From positions 1 through 64,000 of the forward strand of contig CAYPOM010000005.1 in NCBI GenBank assembly GCA_964412505.1: a DNA stretch of 64,000 nucleotides, written 5' to 3'. A program made the position numbers and the translations under genes. Below are positions 9,072 through 19,090 of the stretch, in pieces (positions within the stretch are counted from its first letter, which is position 1; every line of letters starts with the position of its first letter). The notes below the pieces were generated by a model. The model was not told the origin of the DNA. It did not search any database and saw only the letters and a list, made by a program, of their open reading frames with translations. The stretch is from CAYLKK01 sp964412505 (GTDB lineage Bacteria > Pseudomonadota > Alphaproteobacteria > UBA3830 > CAYLKK01).

Positions 9072-11690
9072 CTACATTATCTTAGAAATCTCTTGTAAAA
9101 GCTCATTTATGGAACGTATCTTATCGTCAATAACAGACAATCTCGCTGTATTTTCTTCAATAATTTCTTTTGCAGCTTTTTCTATAAAATTCTTATTACT
9201 TAATCTACATTCTATTTGAGATTTTTCACTAATTATTTTATCTAACTCTTTTTGTAATTTAATTTTTTCTGCAGCTGAATCTACTATATCTCCAACGAAC
9301 AATTTAATTGTAGCTCCACATATTACAACAGAAATTGCCTTATCGTTAGAATTATCTACTAATTCACTTTTGCTCATACTTTTCAAAATATTTGCACTTC
9401 TAGAAATAAATTCAAATTTATTAGAATCTATATTTTCTACAGATATTTTTATTAAATTACCAGGACTTATATTCAGTTCTTTTCTAACAGATCTAATTTT
9501 TGTAATAATTTCTGTTAATAGAGAAACATTTTGGCATTCAGCACAAATATCGCTAACAATATCTACCTCAGGAAATTTCATTTTTTGTGTTGAAATTTCT
9601 TCTCTTATTACTTGTGAAATAAATGGACATATTGGATATAGAAGCCCCGTGACCTGCTCTATAACCCACGGTAGAACGTTCAATATATCATTTTTTTCTT
9701 CACAATCATTCTGCAAAATTGGCTTAGCCATCTCTAAGAACCAATCACAGAATTTATTCCAAACAAACTGATAAACTATTTTTGCACATTCATCAAACCT
9801 ATAATTCTCCATAGCATTCACAAAATCAGAAATACTTTTTTTCGTTTCTGCAATGATCCAAACGCAAATTGGAGATTTAATATTTTTTATTTCTATTGAA
9901 GAATTTTTATTTATGCCATACATCTGTGCGAATCTTACTGAATTCCAAACTTTCGTTAAGAAATTTCGACCTATCTCGACGGTTTTACTATCCATTTTTA
10001 CATCTCTACCTGGAGAAGCTAAATAAGCTAGAGTAAATCTCACAGCGTCAGAACCGTATTCTTCGCACAAATTTAATGGGTCAATTACATTACCTTTAGA
10101 TTTAGACATCTTTTGCCCTTTAGAATCACGAACGAGTCCATGAATATATATGTCTTTGAATGGGCTCTTACCCATGACATAAATACCTGACATCATCATT
10201 CGAGCTACCCAGAAAAATATAATATCAAATCCAGTAACAACTACTGCATTGCCATAATACTTTGCTAAATCATTATTCTCTGAAGAACTTTCTCCGCACC
10301 AACCCAATGTTGAAAAAGGCCACATTCCAGATGAGAACCATGTGTCCAGAACATCTTCATCCCTTTTCAGCTTTACATCGTCTTTGCCATAGAATTCTCT
10401 CGCTGCTTTATAGGCCTCAGATTCATTTTTACATACAAAAGTCTTACCATCTTCCCCATACCAAACTGGAATTTGATGTCCCCACCAAATTTGTCTAGAA
10501 ATGCACCAAGGACGAATATTTCTCATCCACTCAAAATACAGATTTTGCCAATGATCAGGCACAAACCTTGTTTCGCCAGACTCTACAGCTTCTATCGCTG
10601 GACCAGCTAATTTTTCTGCATCTAAAAACCACTGTTCTGTCACAAACGGTTCGATAATAACGCCAGATCTATCACTATAAGGAATCTTATGCCTAATCTT
10701 TTCAACTTTTTCAAGAATCCCTAAACTTTCCAAATGTTGAACAACTTTTCTTCTTGCTTCGAATCTGTCTAATCCACGATATTCTTCTGGAACATTATTG
10801 TTCAACGTAGCATCTTTGTTGATTATATTTATTACATCTAATCCATGCCTTATACCGACTTCAAAATCATTAAAGTCATGAGCAGGAGTAATTTTTACAG
10901 CTCCAGTCCCCTTTTCTGGGTTTGCATAATCATCTGCGACAATTTTTATTAATCTGTTACAAATCGGTAAAATCGCATTTTTTCCAATCAAGTGTTTATA
11001 TCTATCATCATTTGGATTCACTGCTATTCCAGTATCTCCAAACATTGTTTCAGGCCTGGTTGTTGCGACTACTATCGATTCACCACTATCTTCAATTTGA
11101 TATCGAATGTGCCATAAATTCCCATTTTCTTCTTTTTCGACGACCTCAAGATCTGAAATAGCAGTTTGCAAACTAGAGTCCCAATTCACTAATCTTTTAG
11201 ATCTATAAATTAACCCATCATTGTACAACTTTACGAAAAATTCAGAAACAGCATTCTGTCTTTGTTCATCCATTGTAAAACACAATCTGTCCATATCACA
11301 CGATATAGCTAATTTTTTCATCTGATTTAAGATTGCTCCACCAGATTCTTCTTTCCATTTCCAGACTTCCTCTATGAACTTCTCACGTCCTATTTCTGTA
11401 CGTGAAATTCCTTTTTCTGCAAGTTTTTTCTCAACAAGCAACTGAGTCACAATTCCTGCGTGATCTAAGCCAGGTTGGAATAAAACATCAACTCCTATAC
11501 ATCTTTTATATCTGGCTAAGATATCTTGTAACGTGTAACATAAAGCGTGCCCTATATGTAAAGATCCAGTAACATTAGGTGGTGGCAGAAGAATCATAAA
11601 TGGATCTTTTTCCACTTGCGGGTCTACATTAGCGTACGAATCCTCAAATTTCTCTGAAAAATACTTGTAATCAAAAGTCTTGTCTAACAT
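9072..11690 (-). CDS. valS: Valyl-tRNA synthetase
   Basis: A class I aminoacyl-tRNA synthetase that charges tRNA-Val and edits mischarged threonine. The 872-residue product shows the HIGH motif as NVTGSLHIGHAL near residue 45, the KMSKS motif as GQKMSKSKGN, the tryptophan-rich editing/active-site junction (RPWCISRQIWWGHQIP), and a C-terminal coiled coil beginning at AAEKIKLQKELDKI. It is slightly shorter than the E. coli enzyme (951). It leads the valS-permease-yggU-small-protein run. Confidence 0.97.
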   Translation of the reverse strand: MLDKTFDYKYFSEKFEDSYANVDPQVEKDPFMILLPPPNVTGSLHIGHALCYTLQDILARYKRCIGVDVLFQPGLDHAGIVTQLLVEKKLAEKGISRTEIGREKFIEEVWKWKEESGGAILNQMKKLAISCDMDRLCFTMDEQRQNAVSEFFVKLYNDGLIYRSKRLVNWDSSLQTAISDLEVVEKEENGNLWHIRYQIEDSGESIVVATTRPETMFGDTGIAVNPNDDRYKHLIGKNAILPICNRLIKIVADDYANPEKGTGAVKITPAHDFNDFEVGIRHGLDVINIINKDATLNNNVPEEYRGLDRFEARRKVVQHLESLGILEKVEKIRHKIPYSDRSGVIIEPFVTEQWFLDAEKLAGPAIEAVESGETRFVPDHWQNLYFEWMRNIRPWCISRQIWWGHQIPVWYGEDGKTFVCKNESEAYKAAREFYGKDDVKLKRDEDVLDTWFSSGMWPFSTLGWCGESSSENNDLAKYYGNAVVVTGFDIIFFWVARMMMSGIYVMGKSPFKDIYIHGLVRDSKGQKMSKSKGNVIDPLNLCEEYGSDAVRFTLAYLASPGRDVKMDSKTVEIGRNFLTKVWNSVRFAQMYGINKNSSIEIKNIKSPICVWIIAETKKSISDFVNAMENYRFDECAKIVYQFVWNKFCDWFLEMAKPILQNDCEEKNDILNVLPWVIEQVTGLLYPICPFISQVIREEISTQKMKFPEVDIVSDICAECQNVSLLTEIITKIRSVRKELNISPGNLIKISVENIDSNKFEFISRSANILKSMSKSELVDNSNDKAISVVICGATIKLFVGDIVDSAAEKIKLQKELDKIISEKSQIECRLSNKNFIEKAAKEIIEENTARLSVIDDKIRSINELLQEISKIM

Positions 11691-11775
11691 TATGGAATTC
11701 TCGAAAACTTACATGTACATTGATTATATTAAAACACATTAAATTTCTCAACTATCGAAACTAAATTTGTATACG

Positions 11776-11868
11776 CTGCATATTAGAAATATAAGTAGAA
11801 CTGAGTAATTGCTATTATGGTCGAGAAATAGGATATTAAGTATCATACGACTATGAAAGGATATATTA
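11776..11868 (+). mobile_element. Relic of an IS30-like element end
   Basis: This stretch matches, with substitutions and small gaps, the left end of the IS30-like relic at 35.07 kb: CTGCATATTAG, then GAACTGAGTAATTGCTA, GGTCGAGAAAT and finally CTATGAAAGGATATATTA, which in the other copy is the start of the transposase. Only the non-coding end and the first codons remain. It sits about 60 nt upstream of the ankyrin gene. Confidence 0.65.
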
Positions 11869-11929
11869 TATTAACAGCTAATTAATATTAAGCTGCTATA
11901 ATAAATTTTCATAAACGGGAGATGTATCA

Positions 11930-13540
11930 GTGAAAAATTACGCCTATATTTTAAACTTTTTGTCATTGATTTTGCTAAATACAAATTCTTATTGCTTGCA
12001 TGCAGGTAGTTATACAAGAGATAGCTATATCGATAAAAGAATGGAAAATGATTCTAATTTTCAGAATAGAGGCACATCTTTTGATACTGGAGTAGATAGT
12101 TTAAGCAAACTTGCTAGCAGTTTTTTCTTATATGACAACACACAATTAGCGCGAAACTACAAAGAAATCACACATGAAGAGCAAATAATAGATGATGAGA
12201 TATATTACGCGAGTACTGCTAATACAATTTTTTTGCGTTTTGCCAAAGGCTGGAACAGAAGCCGCAATTCGCTTAATATAGAGCATGATTTTAAAAAAAT
12301 ATACAATGACAATCGAATAATTACAACATCTACTGGGCATTCTCCATTGTATCCGATAGTAGCATTACGACAAGAAGATATGTTAGAAATTTTACTGACA
12401 ACATATCCAAATTTATGTACGCAAAAAATAGATGAATTTGGAAATACAATATTTCATTATATGGCATCATTAGGTTGGACACGTGGTCTGACTCTGGCAA
12501 TAAACCTTATCACTAGTAAGTTCGGGCGAAATAAAGCAGTTGAAATTATTAACATAAGAAATGGTATAGACGGGAGTGAAGGCTATACTGCTTTTGAAGT
12601 TGCATTTGCTCTTGGGCAAGACGACATCGTAAACGCACTTTCAAATGTTGATGTATCATTTTTAAATAATCAACAACAGCAAAATAAGATCAAAAACATA
12701 ATCATAAACGGTAATATGCTACAAGATAGGAATAGATTACATAGAACGTTCCTTGGATTTGATGCATCTATTATGCTTATTCTTGGACAAGATAGTAAGA
12801 CTCTAGCTTGGATTATGAAAAACATGAAAAGTTATTGTTATGAAAATATAGATAATTATAAAAATAACCTGTTGCATATTATGGCTTTATGCGGATATAA
12901 AGAAGGGATCGAATTATTGTTTCGTAATCAAATATTCGGATTACAAAATAGAAAAAATGCATTAGGAGATACGCCAGGTTGCGTTATAGCCAACTCTTTG
13001 CAGAATGCAAGTCTTCTACAGGATATTATGAATATGCCAGAAACAGACCATAATATGCTTGATAGGACTGGAAACACAGTAATGCATTTAATGTTTAAGT
13101 CTAAGAAACTCTTGAGAGGAAAGCAGTATTTAGAAAGCTTTATTAGAAAAGATAAGACTTTACCTTCTTTGCTAAATTCAGGTTTGTCAATGGTGAAAGA
13201 TAAAAACGGAGACTCTTTGTTACATTACGCTAGCAAATATGCATTGGGTGGATTAATAAAGCTGTTATCTAGGTGCAATAATTTCCCTATCAGAATAACG
13301 AATAATAATGGAGAAACAGCATTAGATGTATATGGATTACATATCACAGGAAAGCCTGACATAGATGAATTAAAAAGGACAAAAAATTTTTTGGCAAATT
13401 TATACAAAGGAATAACTAATCCTGTTGGGACAATAGCAAAACATACAGCTAAGCATGTATATAACAAAGTAAAAAATGGAGTACAAGGGCAGAGATATAA
13501 AAGAGCTAGAAATAGTCAACGAAGTCATAGAACTTATTAA
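11930..13540 (+). CDS. Secreted ankyrin-repeat protein
   Basis: A 536-residue protein with an N-terminal signal sequence (hydrophobic core ILNFLSLILLNT) and degenerate ankyrin repeats across most of its length. Repeat cores are seen as GNTIFHYMASLG, EGYTAFEVAFALG, NNLLHIMALCGY, GNTVMHLMFKS, GDSLLHYASKYALGG and NGETALDVYGL. The C-terminus is basic (RGH/KR-rich) and may bind nucleic acid or membrane. The start is a GTG with GGGAGA 7 nt upstream. Ankyrin proteins exported by intracellular bacteria commonly bind host proteins; here the target is unknown and the signal peptide points to Sec export. It is followed after 11 nt by an SPFH gene and probably cotranscribed. Confidence 0.85.
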   Translation: MKNYAYILNFLSLILLNTNSYCLHAGSYTRDSYIDKRMENDSNFQNRGTSFDTGVDSLSKLASSFFLYDNTQLARNYKEITHEEQIIDDEIYYASTANTIFLRFAKGWNRSRNSLNIEHDFKKIYNDNRIITTSTGHSPLYPIVALRQEDMLEILLTTYPNLCTQKIDEFGNTIFHYMASLGWTRGLTLAINLITSKFGRNKAVEIINIRNGIDGSEGYTAFEVAFALGQDDIVNALSNVDVSFLNNQQQQNKIKNIIINGNMLQDRNRLHRTFLGFDASIMLILGQDSKTLAWIMKNMKSYCYENIDNYKNNLLHIMALCGYKEGIELLFRNQIFGLQNRKNALGDTPGCVIANSLQNASLLQDIMNMPETDHNMLDRTGNTVMHLMFKSKKLLRGKQYLESFIRKDKTLPSLLNSGLSMVKDKNGDSLLHYASKYALGGLIKLLSRCNNFPIRITNNNGETALDVYGLHITGKPDIDELKRTKNFLANLYKGITNPVGTIAKHTAKHVYNKVKNGVQGQRYKRARNSQRSHRTY

Positions 13541-13551
13541 AGGAGTTAATT

Positions 13552-14457
13552 ATGTATATAACTGATTTATTTTTATTATTAATTTTAGCATTAGCTGTAA
13601 TAATCCTGTGTAGTACATTTTTTGTCGTAGATCACCAAACATGTGCAATAATAGAAAGATTCGGGAAATTTGATAGAATCGCACATGCGGGATTACGGTG
13701 GAGGATCCCTTTTATTGATACTATTAAACATAGACTTTCTCTCAGGATTCATCAGTTAGAGGTGGAAGTCGAAACCAAGACTGAAGATGATGTTTTTGTT
13801 AACATTGTCATTGCTGTCCAATACAGAGTATTGCGAGATAAAATTTATGATGCGTTCTATGCTTTAAGCGATCCTCATCATCAAATTACGTCTTTTGTGT
13901 TTGACCTAGTTCGAGCACAAGTTCCGAATCTAATACTAAATGACGTTTTTTCCAAAAAAGACAATGTAGCTGATGTTGTAAAATCAGAATTATCTGCGCC
14001 GATGAATGAGTTCGGCTACGAAATAATAAAAGCGTTAATTATTGATATAAAACCAGATAAAAATGTTAAAGCAGCAATGAATGAAATTAACACAGCCCAA
14101 CGTTTAAGGCTAGCAGCTACAGAGAAAGGTGAAGCAGAAAAAATTTTAAAAGTTAAGCAAGCTGAAGCTGATGCCGAATCAAATATACTACATGGTAAAG
14201 GTATAGCTGGTCAGAGGCAGGCTATTATTGAGGGATTGGGACAATCCGTAGAAGAATTTATCAAACAAATTCCAGGATCTTCACCAAATCAAGTTATGGA
14301 AATGGTACTTTTAATACAGTACATTGATACATTAAAAGAAATGTCTGCTAATGCAAAAAGCAATGTAATATTTGTTCCAAACTCTCCAGGAAATGTAGGA
14401 GATATAGCGACACAAATCAGAGAAACTGTATTTGCTGCCAAAAATATAGATGAATAA
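13552..14457 (+). CDS. SPFH/Band 7 (stomatin-like) membrane protein
   Basis: A 301-residue protein with one N-terminal transmembrane segment (LFLLLILALAVIILC) and a full SPFH/Band 7 domain: DHQTCAIIERFGKFDRI, AGLRWRIPFIDTIKHRLSLR, and the typical transition to a helical flotillin-like coiled coil (INTAQRLRLAA, GEAEKILKVKQAEADAES). It reads as the stomatin branch rather than HflK/HflC. Such proteins form membrane rings or scaffolds. The usual bacterial partner gene nfeD is absent; the upstream neighbour is the ankyrin gene, 11 nt away, with AAGGAG in the gap as ribosome binding site. Confidence 0.92.
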   Translation: MYITDLFLLLILALAVIILCSTFFVVDHQTCAIIERFGKFDRIAHAGLRWRIPFIDTIKHRLSLRIHQLEVEVETKTEDDVFVNIVIAVQYRVLRDKIYDAFYALSDPHHQITSFVFDLVRAQVPNLILNDVFSKKDNVADVVKSELSAPMNEFGYEIIKALIIDIKPDKNVKAAMNEINTAQRLRLAATEKGEAEKILKVKQAEADAESNILHGKGIAGQRQAIIEGLGQSVEEFIKQIPGSSPNQVMEMVLLIQYIDTLKEMSANAKSNVIFVPNSPGNVGDIATQIRETVFAAKNIDE

Positions 14458-14550
14458 GAGACGTTATTCACCTACACATTATATTAGCAATACTAAACTT
14501 GCCCTGTTATTTGTAATGTCGATTTAAAACGAAACTATAACTCATGATAC

Positions 14551-14577
14551 AAAAAACGCCTTCGTATTATGAAGGCG
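14551..14577 (-). terminator. Rho-independent terminator after the LRR gene
   Basis: On the minus strand CGCCTTC pairs with GAAGGCG (14557-14563 and 14571-14577) around a 7-nt loop and is followed by six T residues (14551-14556). It lies 28 nt after the stop of the LRR gene. The plus-strand side lacks a T tract, so it mainly serves the minus-strand gene. Confidence 0.88.
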
Positions 14578-14605
14578 TGATATTAAATAAGCTGGAAATA
14601 GTAAA

Positions 14606-17470
14606 TTATTTATTAGAATTAAGATTTAGATGCCTTACTTTCTTCAGTTCGTCCTGAATTTGTTTTGTTGGATTGTAATCATGTGTAATATTTACTGTTT
14701 GCATTTCTCCATTTTCCCTCACAAACTTTATTGTTGATAATTTTGGACAACCACTAAAGCATTCATCTCCAATTTCTTCTAATGTACCAGGAAGAGTTAT
14801 ACTCTCTAGAGAGACACATTTTTGGAAACTTCCTTCCGCAAGTTTTGTCACACTATTTGGAATAACTATTTCCTTTAGAAAATTGCAGTAATAGAAACAC
14901 TGTCGTTCTATTTCTGTAATTTGTCCTGTAATAATTATCTTTTTTAGTGATTTACATTCCCAAAAACACTCACATCCAATTTTTTCCAAGCTACTAGGAA
15001 GTATTAGCGATTCTAATGATTCATACCCACGGAAACAACCATCTCCAAGCTCAGCAATTCTTACGTTATACTCTTTTTCAAACTTAACTAGATCTATGCT
15101 CTGAATATTGTGCTTGTAATATCCACCTTTATCATGAATTATTGTCATAATTCCTTTCGGAACTAATTCTTCTCCATTCTTGTTTAAGAATTCAGCGAAG
15201 CTATACTTCGCCAACACCACCTTCTTGAATTCAATATTTTTTTCTGGATTTTCTTTTCTTATCTTAAGAGCTTCACTAAAAAAATTGTTATACCAATCAA
15301 CATATTGAAATATCCTTCCGCCTTCTAAATATTTGTCATTTTCATTATAAATATGTAACGTCTCCACATTAGGAAAGTATTTTACTGTTTTTTCATTTAC
15401 AGAAATTGGATTGTAATGGAATTTTTCCATATTTAGCCTAAAATGCTTTGAAACATTTAGCAAATTAACATGATCGGCAAGTGTATTGAAATACTTAGAT
15501 GCGTAAAATATGCAAGCATCGCTTAGTCTAGGCCTCCATTCTGTCTGTTTTATTGAATCATTATATTGACAATCTTCTGCAATAGACTCATTTCCAACAT
15601 TAATTTCCTGCCAAGCGCTTGTTATGTCTTCAAACGCGCTATTGTTTCCAGATATATTATTCAAGCTTTCTGTAGGACAATCTATTGCTTGTTTGTCGTT
15701 TTCCTCTTTATGTAATTTATCTATTTCACACTTAATTTTATATGCTTTCCTCTCAACATTTTTAACATTAACTTGTTTTATATCTCCATCAGACTTCATT
15801 ATATTAACAAATTGCAATTTTGTACACCCAGAAAAACAACAATTTCTAATCTTAGTAACTCCGTTAGGAAGAGTTATAGATTTTAATGAAGAACATCCCT
15901 CAAAACACCAAAGTCCAATATTAGTAACTTCGTTAGGAAGAGTTATAGATTTTAATGAAGAACATCCACGAAAACACCAAATTCCAATATTAGTAACTCC
16001 GGGAGGAAGAGTTATAGATGTTAATGAAAAACATTCACTAAAACAGCTGTCTCCAAGTTCTTTTAAAGTACTAGGGATATTTATAGATGTTAATGAATGA
16101 CAATCGCTAAAACAGGAGGTTCCAATCTTAGTAACTCCGTTATGAATAGTTATAGATTTTAATGAATAACATCCATGAAAACACCAATCTCCAAGTCCTT
16201 TTAAAGTACTAGGGATATTTATAGATGTTAATGAATGACATCCACCAAAACAGCCGTACCCAATCTTAGTAACTTCTGTAGGAAGAGTTATAGATGTTAA
16301 TGAAAAACATTCACTAAAACAGCTGTCTCCAATCTCAGTAATCTTTACGCCAGACTCTTTTACAAACTTAACTAGATCTATACTCTTAATCTTCTCTTTT
16401 ATATATCCAGCATTCACATCTGCTAATGTGATAATTTCTTTTTTAACTAACTCATTACCTTCTGTTTTTAATAAATGTTTGAAACCATCTTCATCAAAAG
16501 CAACCTTTTTAAATTCAATATTTTTGTTATTAGATCTTTTACTAAATTCCACAGGGTTATACCAATCAACATACAGTTGTATTCTTTCGCCTTCTAAATA
16601 TTCATCATCTTTACTATAGACAGGCAATGTCTCTATATTTGTAAAAAATTCTACTGTTTTCGTATTTACAGAAACAGGATTGTAATGGGATTTTTCCATA
16701 TTTCCCCTAAAACGCTTTGAAACGAACGTTAAATTGATATGATCATCAAGTGTATTGAAATACTTAGGTGCGTAAAATATGCAAGCATCGCTTAGTCTAG
16801 GTCTCAATCCAATCTGTTTTATTAACTCTATAGTTTCGTCATCTACAATCTTTTTTCCAGAGATCTTATTCAAGTTTTCTATAGCATGTTTTATTACCAT
16901 GGCACAATTTTTATCTTGAATATTTTCTTTATATGTATGAACGACCTCCCTTAATAAGTCACCGTATCTATATACTCCTTTAGTTTTTACGTATACGGTT
17001 CCATCATTAAAAGAATATTGAATTCCAGATAGCGAAACATTCTCAAATATCTGATTGTCATTTATAATACCTAGAAGATAGGATGAGCTCGATATTAGCT
17101 TATTGATGTTGCCAGAAAGTGGCGGATCGCATAGGATGTGATTACTTTTGCCTGTTTTCCCCGCTTCTGAATTAAATAAAAATGCAGAAGCTTCTAAATG
17201 AAACAAATATGACATCGAATCATCCAATAGCCAATATTCTTTAATTTTGCGTTCATTTGAAATGTTAATTAGACTTAAAGGAATGTACATATACTCAGAA
17301 TATATACCTTTATATATAGATTTACTATCAGGTAGTACATCATAATGTACATTTTCATGAGGGGACCAAATCATCTGAATATTTGCCATCGCAAGCTCAT
17401 ACTTCATTCCTTCTGCGCTATAAAACATCCCCAGAGCGACTATACTAGTCGCCAATAACCTATTCTTCAT
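14606..17470 (-). CDS. Secreted BspA-type leucine-rich-repeat protein
   Basis: A 954-residue protein with a signal peptide (MKNRLLATSIVALGMFYSAEG) and two blocks of BspA-type (LRR_5) repeats of about 23 residues with the pattern IGxxCFxxCxSLxSIxLP. Block 1 (about residues 375-560) has eight repeats, block 2 (about 803-917) has five. Each block is preceded by a related non-repeat module that starts RPRLSDACIFYA and contains HYNPVSVN or HYNPISVN and YVDWYN, so the protein arose by duplication of a whole module-plus-repeats unit. BspA-type proteins in host-associated microbes mediate adhesion or binding to host proteins; that role is inferred here. A deleted paralogue lies at 19.9 kb. Monocistronic, with its own terminator. 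Confidence 0.88.
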   Translation of the reverse strand: MKNRLLATSIVALGMFYSAEGMKYELAMANIQMIWSPHENVHYDVLPDSKSIYKGIYSEYMYIPLSLINISNERKIKEYWLLDDSMSYLFHLEASAFLFNSEAGKTGKSNHILCDPPLSGNINKLISSSSYLLGIINDNQIFENVSLSGIQYSFNDGTVYVKTKGVYRYGDLLREVVHTYKENIQDKNCAMVIKHAIENLNKISGKKIVDDETIELIKQIGLRPRLSDACIFYAPKYFNTLDDHINLTFVSKRFRGNMEKSHYNPVSVNTKTVEFFTNIETLPVYSKDDEYLEGERIQLYVDWYNPVEFSKRSNNKNIEFKKVAFDEDGFKHLLKTEGNELVKKEIITLADVNAGYIKEKIKSIDLVKFVKESGVKITEIGDSCFSECFSLTSITLPTEVTKIGYGCFGGCHSLTSINIPSTLKGLGDWCFHGCYSLKSITIHNGVTKIGTSCFSDCHSLTSINIPSTLKELGDSCFSECFSLTSITLPPGVTNIGIWCFRGCSSLKSITLPNEVTNIGLWCFEGCSSLKSITLPNGVTKIRNCCFSGCTKLQFVNIMKSDGDIKQVNVKNVERKAYKIKCEIDKLHKEENDKQAIDCPTESLNNISGNNSAFEDITSAWQEINVGNESIAEDCQYNDSIKQTEWRPRLSDACIFYASKYFNTLADHVNLLNVSKHFRLNMEKFHYNPISVNEKTVKYFPNVETLHIYNENDKYLEGGRIFQYVDWYNNFFSEALKIRKENPEKNIEFKKVVLAKYSFAEFLNKNGEELVPKGIMTIIHDKGGYYKHNIQSIDLVKFEKEYNVRIAELGDGCFRGYESLESLILPSSLEKIGCECFWECKSLKKIIITGQITEIERQCFYYCNFLKEIVIPNSVTKLAEGSFQKCVSLESITLPGTLEEIGDECFSGCPKLSTIKFVRENGEMQTVNITHDYNPTKQIQDELKKVRHLNLNSNK
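15790..16350 (-). repeat. Coding tandem repeats of 69 bp (LRR block 1)
   Basis: About eight tandem 69-bp units, each encoding one 23-residue leucine-rich repeat. Neighbouring units are close to identical at the DNA level (for example the units around 15.85-16.0 kb share GGAAGAGTTATAGATTTTAA and neighbouring bases), while the repeats of block 2 in the same gene have diverged much more. This points to recent unit duplication or gene conversion and to likely copy-number variation between strains. Confidence 0.85.
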
Positions 17471-17798
17471 TTTTTGCCAATCGCTTAACTCTAGGTAAAT
17501 TGTATATTAACTTATACGATGAAGCAATAGAAAATAATAGAAAAAGTATATAGAAAATTTAAAAATAAAATATTAAAACAAATTGTGACAAAATAAATAA
17601 AGTTCTGTTTTTTTATATACTTATATTGTAGATATGTATTTTTATATATATTCTACAATAAATATATTCACATATTTCATATGTTACAAAATATCACAAT
17701 GATAATCACTGCCTCAATATCCTTAACCTTATACATCTTTACTTGAGAAACAAGCTATTTTTAAGTATAATTTGAAAGCAGATTGGGAGTACTTTGTA
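17471..17798. other. AT-rich divergent intergenic region with an inverted repeat
   Basis: This 328-bp gap separates the divergent LRR gene and the SurA-like gene and must hold both promoters. The only structure I see is a 9-bp inverted repeat TATTGTAGA/TCTACAATA at 17624-17632 and 17652-17660, with an AT-rich 19-nt spacer, which could be an operator or a hairpin. I see no RNA gene or further coding sequence. Confidence 0.4.
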
Positions 17799-19076
17799 TT
17801 GGATAGATTGTTTTTTATTTTTGCTTTTGCATTTTGTTTTTTTAACACAGAATTAGCTTGCAAAAAATGTGATTCAAATGTCTGGATTGAAGCGAAAATT
17901 GACGACGAAGCCATCACAAATCTAGATGTAGAAAGAACTTTAGACACCTTGTTGTTTTTTTCGCAAATAAACATCACACCAGAGGATAAAGAGTTTTTAA
18001 AGCGGGCGATCCTATCGTCTATGATCCAAGAGTACATTAAATACATATACGCTAAAAGACAATTAAGTCAGTATAATAATGAATTCGTTTCCAATAAAGA
18101 TGTAAATGATGAATTTGTAGCGCTGGCGGCTTCATATGGAATGACGGCAAAAGAGCTTATTGACATTTTAAAATCAAAAGGAATCGACGTTAGTTCAATA
18201 ATGTCACAAATTCGTAGACAACTAACGTGGACAGCATACAATAACGCAAAATATGGAAATTTAGTTGCTCCATCTGAAAGTGAAGCTATAAATTATAGAA
18301 AAAAGTTATCTAAAGAATATGGAAAACGAGCATACAGAGTGGAAAGATTATTCTTTCCAAAAATATCGTTTTCCGGCAGTTCTGAAAAAACAAAAAAATT
18401 TGCAAGTAAGATCGATACCCTTTTAAAAGCTGGAATACCTTTCCATTCCGTATCTAACTTATTTTCTGGACTCACTGTATCCAATTCTTCATGTGACGGA
18501 GATTTCATATCGGTTGGTCAATTGCCAATCAAACAAGAAAATGAAGCATTAAAAACAATGCAACAAGGTAGCTCTAAAATAATCGAGTCTGAGTTAGGCG
18601 TTTCAATTATTCGAGTTAGTGCTATTAGAAAAGCATCAAGCGAAGTCCAGAAAACTGTCAGTTGGCGAAATGTCATTGTTCCAGTAGATGTGAATAATAC
18701 CTCTGAATTAGAAAGACAGTTTGTTAAGTTATCTGAAGCGGTAAAGAATATCAAAAAAGCAAAAGATTTCATTTCATACGCGAGAAAGTTAAAGTATTCT
18801 ATTTCAGAAAAAAACGAGAGTATAGAATCAGATCTGCCTAACGAACTAAAGGATATTATTAAGAATATAAAACCTGACGGAGTTTCATCGCCGATAGTAG
18901 TACCTGAAGGGATTTTAATAATATGTGTTTTAGAAAAAGGACAGTTTCAACTAAGCATTCCAAGTATAGATGAGTGTAAAATCAAAATTGCAAATGACAA
19001 AATTGATGTATGTTCAGAAAAAGAATATAAAGATGCAAAGAAATCTGTATTTGTAGAACTAACAAAACATAAGTAA
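17799..19076 (+). CDS. SurA-like periplasmic chaperone / peptidyl-prolyl isomerase
   Basis: A 425-residue exported protein. After the signal sequence (MDRLFFIFAFAFCFF) comes a SurA N-terminal chaperone domain: VWIEAKIDDEAITNLDVERT, then helices ending in RRQLTWTAYNNAKYG. The C-terminal half resembles parvulin-like modules (YRVERLFFPK, then GDFISVGQLPIKQENEALKT and ELGVSIIRVSAIRK) but is divergent, so isomerase activity is uncertain. SurA escorts outer-membrane proteins. I chose the TTG at 17799 because GGGAG lies 9 nt upstream and the signal peptide starts there; a TTG at 17772 is the alternative. recO follows 14 nt downstream. Confidence 0.75.
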   Translation: MDRLFFIFAFAFCFFNTELACKKCDSNVWIEAKIDDEAITNLDVERTLDTLLFFSQINITPEDKEFLKRAILSSMIQEYIKYIYAKRQLSQYNNEFVSNKDVNDEFVALAASYGMTAKELIDILKSKGIDVSSIMSQIRRQLTWTAYNNAKYGNLVAPSESEAINYRKKLSKEYGKRAYRVERLFFPKISFSGSSEKTKKFASKIDTLLKAGIPFHSVSNLFSGLTVSNSSCDGDFISVGQLPIKQENEALKTMQQGSSKIIESELGVSIIRVSAIRKASSEVQKTVSWRNVIVPVDVNNTSELERQFVKLSEAVKNIKKAKDFISYARKLKYSISEKNESIESDLPNELKDIIKNIKPDGVSSPIVVPEGILIICVLEKGQFQLSIPSIDECKIKIANDKIDVCSEKEYKDAKKSVFVELTKHK

Positions 19077-19090
19077 ATTTGGCAAGATAG

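Noticed and set aside
13552..14457. HflC or HflK as the identity of the SPFH protein
   Set aside because: No paired hflK/hflC gene, and the sequence has the stomatin-type pattern with its short C-terminal helix.
15624..16100. Open frame on the plus strand across the LRR repeats, looking like a repetitive protein
   Set aside because: It is the complement of the 69-bp coding repeats of the LRR gene; the minus-strand frame has a signal peptide, a terminator and family-consistent residues.
15790..16350. Regular repeat array that could be mistaken for a CRISPR
   Set aside because: The units are contiguous 69-bp coding repeats without unique spacers and encode 23-residue LRRs.
17624..17660. Inverted repeat as a terminator
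   Set aside because: It lies between divergent genes, has a long AT-rich loop and no T tract in the right place; an operator or chance repeat is more likely.
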